This document shows, piece by piece, positions 12,843-22,035 of a DNA stretch of 64,000 nucleotides (its first letter is position 1; each line of letters opens with the position of its first letter). The translations under genes were made by a program, and so were the position numbers. The stretch covers positions 17,000,001 to 17,064,000 of the forward strand of contig NC_091693.1 of NCBI RefSeq assembly GCF_041296265.1, read 5' to 3'. The notes beneath the pieces are model-generated. The model saw only the letters and a list, made by a program, of their open reading frames with translations. It made no database searches and was not told the origin of the DNA. The stretch comes from Equus caballus (taxonomy: Eukaryota; Chordata; Mammalia; Perissodactyla; Equidae).

Positions 12843-12959
12843 TGCCCAGAACCCAGAGACCCAAACCCTGAACCAAGACCCCCGAGATCCCAGCTCCGAA
12901 GCCACGTCACAGCTCAGAACCCAGAGGTCTCCGGGCAGAGGGCAGAAATCAGCACCAAG
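12843..12959 (-). ncRNA. MIR769: microRNA 769 precursor hairpin
   Basis: Read on the minus strand, the segment matches the human mir-769 precursor as I recall it, beginning TTGGTGCTGATTTC. The 5p arm is at 12911-12932 (GGAGACCTCTGGGTTCTGAG plus CT). The human 5p starts with U where this has G; the seed GAGACCU is unchanged. The 3p arm is at 12871-12893 (CTGGGATCTCGGGGGTCTTG plus GTT), with one internal C-to-G difference. The arms pair around a loop near 12894-12910. In human, mir-769 also lies between the 3' ends of CCDC61 and PGLYRP1 on the CCDC61 strand, so position and strand agree. It is downstream of the CCDC61 poly(A) signal, so its primary transcript may be CCDC61 read-through. Confidence 0.93.
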
Positions 12960-13289
12960 TCGACCCACGAGTCACTCACAGCAGCTCGGGGTCCCCTGGG
13001 GCAATGAACCCTGCTGCAAACACCTCCTCTCCACCACACAGCCAACGACGTCTGTGCCTCTCTGCCTGGACTCCTTTGGGGACGGGCTGCTCACTACCAC
13101 CGCTCCTGACCCCCACTCTCATTGCTTTAGGGAGGGCAGGAGTTCTTCCTGAGCCGGAACCCCAAGCTGCCTCCCAGGCACAGACGGGCCCAGAAACACA
13201 CACAGGTCCCAATGCCACCGGCACCCATTCCCTACACCTCCCTCTCCTCCGCCACCCTTAGTCATAAGCTGAGGGATCCCAAAGGAGAG

Positions 13290-13295
13290 TTTATT
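13290..13295 (-). terminator. CCDC61: CCDC61 polyadenylation signal
   Basis: AATAAA on the minus strand, 183 bp beyond the CCDC61 stop codon. The transcript should end near 13270, leaving about 300 bp before MIR769 and about 530 bp to the end of PGLYRP1. Confidence 0.8.
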
Positions 13296-13477
13296 TACAA
13301 AACGCACCCAGCCCCCCTCCTAGCAGGCAAGGCAGGGGGAGGGTCGGGGTCAGGGCCTCAAGTCTGAGACCCGGAGGGCAGGAGGGGCGGGGCCTGGGCG
13401 GGGCCGGAAGGACGCAGGCCCCGCCTCCGCGCCGACTCCCGGGGGAGGGGGGTGCAGGGGCCGGCTCCCCTACCCGG

Positions 13478-15345
13478 TCACGACCGCGTGTCCAGCCGGC
13501 TCATGTATTCCTGCAAGGCCTTCAGGCGGGCGTCTATCTCGGCCATGTCGGCCGCCTGGTGGTCCGAGCTGTAGTCTGCGTGAGCAGGGGGCATGGGGCT
13601 GGGAGGGGCCTGAGCCCCGGGAGCTCGCGGCCAACCAGCGCCCTGGGCGCCATCCCAGCCCGCCCTGGGGCAGGTGGGGGGGGAGGAGGAGGCCCAGGCT
13701 CACCTTTGATGGGGACCCAGCCCCCCGAATGGGCCAGGCGTCTCTGATGGCGGCCGCGTTCCAGGGGCGTGGCCTTCTGCTGCTGGGGGAGGCACGAGGG
13801 GGTGAGGCACCCTCCCTCTATTCCTGCCCCCTACATCCTACCGGAAATTCTGAACCTAAGGACCTCAGAAAAAATGAAGGCTGGCACCTAAGGGGCACTT
13901 CCTCTGTGCAAAATGACCTCCTCGCATCTGCCCCAGAACCCTTGACGTGAATAGTCTAACCAAGCCCACTTCACCGATAAAGAAACCGAGGCACGAAGAG
14001 CTAAGTAACTACCGTGAGTCAGACGTGACAGGATGGGGAGCCAGGTTTGAGATCCGGCAATTCGAGGCCAGAGCAGGTGCTCTGACCAGCGTCCTCTGCC
14101 CCCAGCATCCCCCCGACCTGGCTTCCGGTGGTGTCATGCCGCCCCACCTCCTCCAGGGCCCGAGAAGGACACGCACCCTGCTGGACCCGCTCCAGGTGGT
14201 GGGGCTGGGCGGCTTCCCGCGGCGGCCAGCGCTGGGGGAGGGAGGAATCAGGGACCATTGGGGGTCTTTGGGCCCTCCCACCCCGCCCTCCGTCGTTTCA
14301 AGGCTCCAGCACCCAGTTTCCCCGCAGAAGACTGTTTCCAGTCTCCGCAGACACCCGCTGGAGGCGGTCGGTCCCCAGCCCGAGTTTTACCCTCTAGGCA
14401 GCGATTCCGAGAAATCCTCCAACTCGCTGCAGGAGCTGGCGGACGAGCCGCGGCTGCGCACACTGTCCACTAGGGGGAGAAGGACGCGCTCAGCCTCCGC
14501 CCCGCCCGCCGCCCCGCCCGCCCGCCGGCCGCGCTCCGCCCCGTTACCCGAGGAGGGGCGGTTCCGCGAGCGGGTGGCCGCGTCCCCTCGGCCGCTCACG
14601 GCGGCGGGGGCCCGAGTCTGGCGAGACCAGGAGATGGACGGGCCGTCCCCGCTTCCTCCGCTGCCCAGTCGGTTCCGCTGCTGCTGCCTGGGGAGCGGGA
14701 AGGAGACGCCCGCCTGTGCGCCCAAGCAATATGGGGAAGGGCGGCGCTGCGCCCCCGGGGACCACAGCCAAGGCCGCTGACCCACCTGAGGTCACGTGGC
14801 CTAAGTAGGGAGAAAGCATGCGGAGTCACAGACCGTGCCAGGGGGGTGTCAGGTGAGAAGAAGGAGCCGCTAGGGGAAGGGGAGAGATGGAGCAGGCGAC
14901 AGGTGATGGAGACCGGGATAGATGAGGGCACAGGTCAGGGGACCAGGCAAAGGGGCGGGGTATGGGCAGGAGAGGGGAAATGCGCGCTAACTTCATCTTG
15001 ATCTCTCTCTGCTTCTTCTCCTTGGCTTTCACAAAGGCTGTGGGGTCGAAACGGGGCACGCGACCACCTAGGACGGGGGCGGGGCGGGGGTGGAGAGAAG
15101 AGGAGGCGGGGTTACGGGATGGCTCCTCCGCGTTCTAGTCCGTTCCACCCCCTCCCACGGGCGCCCGGCACACACCTGTGGGCGAGGGCGAGGGGCGGGC
15201 AGGGCGGCCTCGACCCCGGCCTCCGCGGCCGCTCTCTCGGGAGGACGAGCGGGCGGTGCCGCGGCCACGCGACGTGGAGCGCTCCCGGGACGACGAGGCC
15301 CGATCCTCCCGGGCCGCGGGCGGTCCCACCGGCGGAGTCCGTCTC
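13478..15345 (-). CDS. CCDC61: CCDC61, last seven coding exons only; 5' half not found in the window
   Basis: Minus-strand coding exons in transcript order are 15345-15176, 15067-14992, 14687-14548, 14469-14391, 14231-14177, 13782-13704 and 13575-13478. All have AG/GT borders and matching phases, giving an open frame of about 232 codons to TGA at 13478-13480. The protein follows the human C-terminal half closely: REDRASSSRERS and SRGRGRPARPSPSPTG-like Ser/Arg tracts, RFDPTAFVKAKEKKQREIKMK, RNRLGSGGSGDGPSISWSRQ, SSASSCSELEDFSESLPRG, SGGWVPIK, and the terminal helix AEIDARLKALQEYMSRLD. CCDC61 (VFL3 family) is a centriole/centriolar-satellite protein with an N-terminal XRCC4-like head and a coiled coil. 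Those parts (about the first 320 residues in human) are absent: no minus-strand exon for them appears between 15.35 and 64 kb. The exons present look undamaged, so this reads as a gene cut by a rearrangement or assembly join, not a decaying pseudogene. Confidence 0.9.
13880..14090 (-). mobile_element. MIR fragment in a CCDC61 intron
   Basis: Reverse MIR-like stretch with 'aagaaaccgaggcacgaag' at 13979 and a tail 'gcaggtgctctgaccag'. It fills most of the intron between CCDC61 exons 14231-14177 and 13782-13704. Confidence 0.65.
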
Positions 15346-15870
15346 CTGCAGCCCAGGACGCACTGTCGGTTTCCCGCCGGCCGGGACACTCGTATCCCAA
15401 GCCCCTTCCTGGATCGAACCGTCTCCAAACCTTCAGGTCCAGCCCCCCATCATCAGCTAGCCGTTCGCGCCCTTGCACACCACCCTCATAGACACCTTCT
15501 CTCAGGCTCCGCACCTCTCGGAGCCCCACAGAGCCCCCCAAAGGAACCTGTCACTTCTCTACATCCTAGCACCCCCTTGCATTGGACCCTTCTTCCTGAG
15601 GTTTCCCCCAGCGCCCCGGAAACCCTTCCCAATTTTCCACCACCCACCCCCATAAATGCCAGGGGACCTCGACCAGATCCCCATCTCCCGGGCCCCGCCC
15701 TCCTGTTCCACTAGACCCTCAGGCCCCGCCCCTTTCGGGTCCCCATCTGCAGGCCCAGCCTCCTGAGGCCGCCTCCAGCCCTGCCGTCTCTCCCCGGACC
15801 CCGCCCACCGATCCCAACTAGGTATTGGAGTCCTTCCCTAAGTCCCATGCAGTCCCTTAGGCCTCTCCAT
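15346..15870 (-). other. CCDC61 intron stub up to the sequence transition
   Basis: The sequence 5' of the first visible CCDC61 exon is C-rich on the plus strand and looks like the short GC-rich introns of the same gene. Near 15860-15880 it changes abruptly to AT-rich, repeat-like DNA. I see no coding exon in it. This is my best estimate of where one rearrangement break would lie. Confidence 0.5.
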
Positions 15871-15879
15871 AATCATGGA

Positions 15880-17090
15880 AACAAAAAGTATTTAAAATTA
15901 TGTATTTTATCACTCTGCACATTGAAGGAAAGCATAATAGACAGCAGCGGTTTCTTCCAGTATAAAGTTATTTGAACCCATTTATTTAGCTAGAAACACC
16001 GGCTTGAGGAGGTGCTGGCATATTCCACTTATAATAATTCGTCTTAAAATAATTGTCATATTTGCAGCATGTTGAAGAAAATATTTTCTAAGTCCTTTGT
16101 TCTTCTGAGTCGCGATCCCCAAGAGTTCAAGGTACTTTGGGGGAATGCTGGGTGGCCTGATGAGTGCATGAAAATCAAGGTTTGCATTCTGAAAATACTC
16201 TTAAATACACAAATGTTGTTTGGGTGTGGAGCTCAGATTCCTCCTCTGGCGCTAGGACGTTTGAAGGACGTGTTATGAAAGTTTCAGGTCAGTTTCCATT
16301 GTTCCTTCTTCTGTCCTCCCCGTGCTTCCTTTTCCATTTTCTTCCTTTGTTTTCTGCGGTTCTTTGTTCTCCGTCTGCTGTTTTCTGCTGCTACAGAGCT
16401 TCTGCTCGCCAGGCCATACCTTCTTCCCGTGCACTGGTATTTTCTTGCCAGGCCTCTCTGTCACCTAATTCTGGAGATAGATGCATAAAAGGAACATCCT
16501 GTGTAGTTGCTAATTTACTAGAGAAAACTGTGCTCCCAACTGACTGGTGAAAATTTAATAGTTCGCTCTTCTCGATACTGATTTTCTCAGTTTTCCTTCT
16601 AGTTGTTATCATGTCCTTAAAATTGTCGGGTTCCTTTGTGTTTCCCGCTGTTTTTCATAGTGTGGCCACTTTCCCAGTCCCTCCTTCCGTCTTTACACGT
16701 GTGGGTGCATCTTCCTCCCAGGAGGTCCATCTTCAACGCCCATCTGCCCAGGAACTTTGAACAATCAACTGTAGTTGGCAAAGTTATTTGATCTCGACTT
16801 AATTTCCATCCTCTGTTAGATCTGCATATTAATCCCTTTAGGAGTGACAATACTGTTGCTGGGCACACACAGACTTCAAGTAGCTGAAACTGACAGCCAT
16901 GGTGGGGATCCAAACTTGCCTCTCCCGCTCAGAGCTGCCACCGGCTGCTCTCGGACACAAGGCATGGACACTTGTGCCACATTGACTTTTGAAGGTTAAG
17001 CACACCTGTGCTGCTGGGTTAAACCTTATATGGTCGTGGTATACATCGGTGGATTCTGTTTCTTCATACTTTGTTAGCATAACCGGAAGT
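15880..17090. other. AT-rich DNA beyond the CCDC61 break; no gene seen
   Basis: Moderately AT-rich with pyrimidine-rich patches (16300-16400). I find no CCDC61 exon and no repeat I can name with confidence. Confidence 0.4.
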
Positions 17091-17094
17091 CCGG

Positions 17095-17700
17095 TCTCTG
17101 AACCCGGTGCCAATCCAAATAACGAGAACAGAGTCTTGAGTGGAAAAGGAAAACATCTTTACTTTCTTTGCCGGGCAGAGGGAGCAAAGCAACAGCTACT
17201 GCCTTTAGAATGCTAGCTCCCCGTTAAGAAGCGGGTGAAGGGTTTTAAAGCTTTGTGAGGAATGTGGGGAGGGGGAAACCTGTGACCTTGCTGGCTGGCG
17301 TTTTCCCACCAGCCTTCAGCTGCTTGTAGGAAAGGAGGAGATAAGGAATTTCACAGGTGGATGGCCTTGGCTCTGTCTCTGTGGTGGTTTCTGGCACCAG
17401 GAAGCCAAGGAGTTCAGCCTGAGAAGCTTTAGTTTCTTGATATCTCTGGACATCAGCTTCCCTGTGATAAACTTCAAGGACCTGTGATCAGCCACAACTT
17501 TAGTGGGAGCCCAGCTGAGGCCACCTGGGCTTTAAGAATTTGTAACTTCTATTTCCCTTGTAAAGCTCAGGAAGTCAAAGCTTAAAGAAGCAGATATTTA
17601 CAAAAGAGTGTAACTAAACAAGCAGGGAATTACAATGAATGCTTTTGGTTTTAACCCATTTATGCTGGGTTCAAGGTAGGGGACCCGATATCAGGGCTGG
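17095..17700 (-). mobile_element. Solo LTR-like element, fossil
   Basis: On the minus strand it begins TGATATCGGGTCCCC, has a TATA-like 'ctttaaaaccc' and ends with a U5-like 'ggttcagagacc'. These are typical LTR landmarks of a class I ERV. No matching internal region is certain. Confidence 0.45.
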
Positions 17701-17965
17701 CATTAATTAAAAGCCTGTAATGTTAGGAGTTTTTGCATCTGTTTTCACGAGGGATGTTGGTCTGTGATTTTTTTCTTTTTCTGTAACATCTTTTTTCTGG
17801 TTTTGGTATCTGGTTCATGCCGGCCTCCTAAAATAAGTTGGCAAGTATCCTCTACCTCTATTCTCTGAAACAGCTTGTATGAGGTTGTTATTTCTTCTTT
17901 GAATGTTTGATGGGATTCACCAGTAGAACTGTCAGGGTCTAGGAATTTACTCCATTTACAAGCCA
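17700..17965 (-). mobile_element. L1 ORF2 fragment
   Basis: The antisense plus-strand text 'gatgggattcaccagtagaa' and its surroundings are the L1 reverse-transcriptase region. The corresponding minus-strand frame is short and broken. Confidence 0.7.
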
Positions 17966-18559
17966 ACAAATTATTCTGAAGCCGTTTCATAAATGTTGGC
18001 AGACGACACAAAATACCTGGGTCAGAGACAAACGACTTCGATACTCACAGCGCATCAAAAGTACGAGTGTCAGTGTATTTGTTTTGGTTCCTCTTTTCCC
18101 CCCAAGAACCATGGGGCGGACGCTGAGGGAGCCAGAGTGTACTGCACGTGCTTTAGGGCTGTTTCCCCCTGGAGAACACAGAGCTTGGGGAATCCTCCAC
18201 TTTTACAGAAGCAGTAGGAAGCCTGCTGGATCTTGGGGGAAATGTTAACTCACCCTTCAAGGCTGCTTGCTGTAAACATAACCCTAAGATATGGCCTGGA
18301 CCAAGAGCAGTCAGGACAAAGATTCTAGTCATGCCCATGAGAATACACAGGGAGGCTCCGTTCCTATTGTGGGTTGCCTCCCTCAACAATGAACAATGAA
18401 TGTCCTTGGCATGACACATTTTTGGTCAGACTTGAATTTTCACGTGAGCATACCACTCCACTGGCCACTCTGACTAGTCTGACTGATAGATTCTGGGATC
18501 CAGTCTCTTCAATTTGTCTCATCCAGCATTGAATGGAGATGACCATCAACAGGACGCCA

Positions 18560-19000
18560 GGAAGCAACACAAGGTCAACCTGCAGGATTGACCTCAGTCA
18601 CGCTCCCCGTGGTCCAGCGTCAGACAACTGTGAACACGTCCCGGGGAGAACAGTGGGTCTTATTTTATGCAGCCAGGATGTGGTCTACAACCCAAGCAAG
18701 CGACTTTAGACGGACCTGCTGATCTTTGGTGACATTGCCAATAATTACAGGGAGCGATAGACAGGCCAAAAAACAACCCAAGCCCCAGTGGATAGACACT
18801 TTGTGGCCCATTTTCCCCGCATACAAACATGTAACCTGAAGGGACACAGGACACAAGTTGTTGTGAAACCCACCTTGGATCACCATCTCACAGGTTTGGC
18901 TGAGCCACATGGGCAGTGGCACCGAGCGGGTACAGCCTCAGTTGCCGTACATGGCACAGCTCGAGGATGACCAGGTGCTGGGGGAGGCACGTGAGCTGAG
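18560..19000 (-). mobile_element. Possible class I ERV env remnant, fossil
   Basis: A minus-strand peptide with VPSGYMFVCG and a following Gly/Leu-rich segment resembles the mid-surface part of gammaretrovirus-type envelope proteins. The match is short and the region is broken, so this is tentative. Neighbouring 18000-18560 and 19000-19500 hold nothing I can name. Confidence 0.3.
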
Positions 19001-19519
19001 TCAGTCAGCCTGAATCGAGGTTTGTCAGTCTGTGTCTCTGTGTACACAGGAGGGAGGCGCTGTGGACGGCATATCCACACAGGTTTCCTGTTTCACAGCA
19101 GACAGATGAGGATGACACCCAGCAGCAGACCTGAGTGTCAGCAGCAGCTGTTTCTGGACTCAGGCGGCAGTGTTGAATCCATGGGACAAAGGGAGCACTC
19201 ACTGTTTTCCCCTTGAGTACCGTGCTCGGGGGCCTGTGGTGTTCCCTCCCCAAGCACTGAGGTTATTGTTGCCCCTGCACGGCCACAAAGTCAGTGTGTC
19301 CCCTCCAGGAGCTATAACTTCACCCTTTTGTTCCGTCCATCCCCTATTTGCACCCAGACCTTTCATCCATAAGAGTCATGTGTGAGTGGAACAAAGTGAT
19401 TTTTACATTTTTCGAAACTCATTGCATTTCCTACCTTGACACCCACATGACCACAAAGGGGGTAACTCAGCAAGCAGTGTACTCAACCAAGCGGCCATTA
19501 TCTTTGTGATCCAGGATCA

Positions 19520-20290
19520 TATCAACCCAACGAGAGAAGCCAGGGGGCTGAACCAGAATTAACCTGGGGTCTCCTAGGCCCCTGTGGGCTGTGCCGGAGG
19601 ATGAACCAACCAGGCTGGCCGGGAAATGTTAGTAGGGGAAAGAAAGAAGCATCATGCCCAGGCCTGGTCAAGGTGGAATTCTGAATTGTCAAATCAGTCT
19701 GTATAACCCCCATGTATAGTAAAGAATTAACTTCACCCAGAGAGAGGTCTTGCCTGGCTCCTGGGAGGCGATCTTAAGCCTTTGGACTGTCCTGCCCGAT
19801 AAGAGTGTCTTTGTTTACCTGGGGGCTTTGGGATGGGCCAGATAGTCTATGGGGACAATGATTTATGGTGGTGGCTCTGGGCCAATGGCATCTGCTCAGC
19901 CTCCAGAGGGGCTGAAGTCCGAGGTCAGCCACACAGGTCGTCAATCATGTCTATGTGACCAAGTGTCAGTAAAAACTCTGGACGGCAAGGCTCAGGTGAG
20001 CTGGTTGGAAATACTCCGTGATTGTCGTCACACATCCTTGCTGGAAGCGTTAGCATCACCCAAGACTCCACGAGGAGAGACAACTGGAGGCTCACGCCTG
20101 GTCTCTGCTGGACTCTGCCCCATGCGCCTCTTCCCCTGGCTGATTTTAATCTGTTCCTTTCTCTGTAATAAACCATAACCGTGAGTGGAACAGCTTTCCA
20201 TGAGTTCTGTGAGTCCTTCCAGCAAATTGTCCAACCCGAGGGTGGTCTCGGGGACCCCCCAGACTTTACAGCCCATAATCCCCCACCATT
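19520..20290 (+). mobile_element. LTR-like element, fossil
   Basis: The right part has an LTR-type poly(A) region, 'ctctgtaataaaccataacc', followed by a U5-like stretch ending in 'ggtctcggggaccccccag'. The left border is uncertain. Family assignment (class I or ERVL-like) cannot be made by eye. Confidence 0.45.
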
Positions 20291-20659
20291 TTGTCGTGAT
20301 CATTGTCCAGGAAGTGGCCAAGGGGAGATGACCCCTTTCTGGGAACTTCTGCTTTCAGTGGCCAATCTGTCTTCCTCAGGTGTAGACGCTAGGAGAAGGT
20401 GAGGGGGGTGAGTGGGGACTCTTTCAGAGCTGGTTTTGGAAGGCTGTTTCAGCACTTAGCACACCGCAGGCCCGTGGACCACAGGGAGGGAAGGCCCACT
20501 GGATTATCAGTCCGCTGTTGAGTGAGTTTGCAGTGAAAGGTGCTTCACCGTCAGACTGAAGACAGTTGCAAAAGCCACCGTGTAGTGGGCAGAGTCAGCA
20601 GGTCAGACTGGACCAGCAATGCTGTAACCTGAAAAAGTGTCAAGAGTGGGGAGGCGTCG

Positions 20660-20990
20660 TCATGGGTTGAATTGTGGCCCCCCCAAAATCGTGAAGACCT
20701 AACCCCCAATACCTGTGAATGTGACCTTGTTTGCTAACAGGGTCTTTGCCGATGATCAAGTTAAGATGAGGTCGTTAGTTCTCTATATCAATTACACCTA
20801 AATAAACTGGTTTTTTAAAAACAGATGAGGTCCTTTGTGTGGGCTCTAATCCAATATGACTGTTATCCTTATAAAAAGGGGAAATTTGAGGAAAGATGGA
20901 GAGTGACATTATCAATGTGACAGCATAAGAATTTTCTACTGTCTACCCCCAAAGACACCGATTTTGACTGTGAAAGATGACAAGAGTGGA
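20660..20990 (+). mobile_element. MLT1-type MaLR LTR fragment, fossil
   Basis: Closely follows the MLT1 pattern: 'ttgaattgtggcccccc', 'cctaacccccaatacctgtg' and 'ctaatccaatatgactg'. A foreign piece of roughly 55 bp sits inside it at about 20774-20825. Confidence 0.75.
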
Positions 20991-20994
20991 GCCA

Positions 20995-21475
20995 TATTAA
21001 AACAGAGCGAGAGCAGCCACTTCAGAGGAATTGCCTTGCATGTCCTGTTTTCTTTATGTTCCAAACTGGACCAAACCTCCAGCACTTCAAGAAGTCAGCA
21101 AGGACAAGAACATCCTGTCTGTGAGAAGTGATGGAACTGGACTTTGCTGATGGCTTAATTGCTAACCCGTCCATGGGGTACAAGTCTAGCCTCTTGCCTG
21201 ATGACCGAATGTCAAGCCAGTCTACGAAGTACAAACCTAGCCTCACCTCGACGCGCACCAAAGAACTCGGCCTTCATACAACTCACCTCACCTTCCTCCT
21301 TCTCCCCATAAAAGCCCTGAGCCCTCTCCTGTAACCGGGACGCTCTTTGGGTTTCTCCCTGAATCTGTGCTCCCCAATTGCAATTCTTTGATCCCAAATA
21401 AATGCTTTGCCTCTTAAACTGGTTTCTGTTTCTGTAGAGTGAAATAACGGTCACCTGTGGAGGAGAGGGCCCTCG
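20995..21475 (+). mobile_element. Class I LTR, plus strand, fossil
   Basis: Has a TATA-like 'cccataaaagccctgagc' at about 21305, a downstream 'gggtttctccctgaatc' and the poly(A) signal 'aaataaatgctttgcctc' at about 21397. This is a typical ERV1 LTR layout. It lies head-on against the left LTR of the minus-strand ERV. Confidence 0.6.
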
Positions 21476-21612
21476 TGGGAGTCAAGGAGTCCAGCAGAGA
21501 AGTTCCAGGACAGCACTGGGGCAAAACAATCTGAGACTGGAAGCCCTGACGAGGGTAAGAGAACAGCTTCACTTTAGACAGACACCCCCGCCCCAAGGCG
21601 GCACAGCTCAGC

Positions 21613-22035
21613 GCCAAGAGAGGCCTCCTTTGCCCCTGATTTCTCCCTCAGAGGAAAGTTCATACCAAGCAATGGGCTCGCTCTGCTTGCCGTCATCTGA
21701 GCCAATGAATCACAGTGAGTTAGGGATCGAGAGAGGAAGTCTAATTAGAGTAGATCAGCTGGCAGATCAGAAGACAGGTGACTAATGTCTCAAAAAGCCA
21801 TCTGCAAGGACTCCAGAATCTTGAGGCAGTTAGAGAGGGAAAATGGGCCACGAGGAGGGGTCCAGGGATGCTGGGCTCCAGGCATCACACTGTTCCATTC
21901 TTCTGTCAGCTGCAATGGACACCTTGTAGGTGTGTTTCTCGCGTGTGGTCAGCCTGTTCCTGGAAAGAAGCTAATAGAACAAAGTTTTAATTTATTAAGC
22001 TCTTGGGGAGTCCATGCGTAAGCAGAGGCCATATA
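21613..22035 (-). repeat. ERV 3' LTR (left copy)
   Basis: Direct repeat of 26617-27025. Shared blocks include 'gagggaaaatgggc', 'cgaggaggggtccaggga' and 'gtggtcagcctgttcctgg'. Confidence 0.75.

Noticed and set aside
13947-14780. 277-codon plus-strand open frame
   Set aside because: Lies antisense to three well-supported CCDC61 exons. Its peptide has no family resemblance and the frame is kept open by GC-rich composition.
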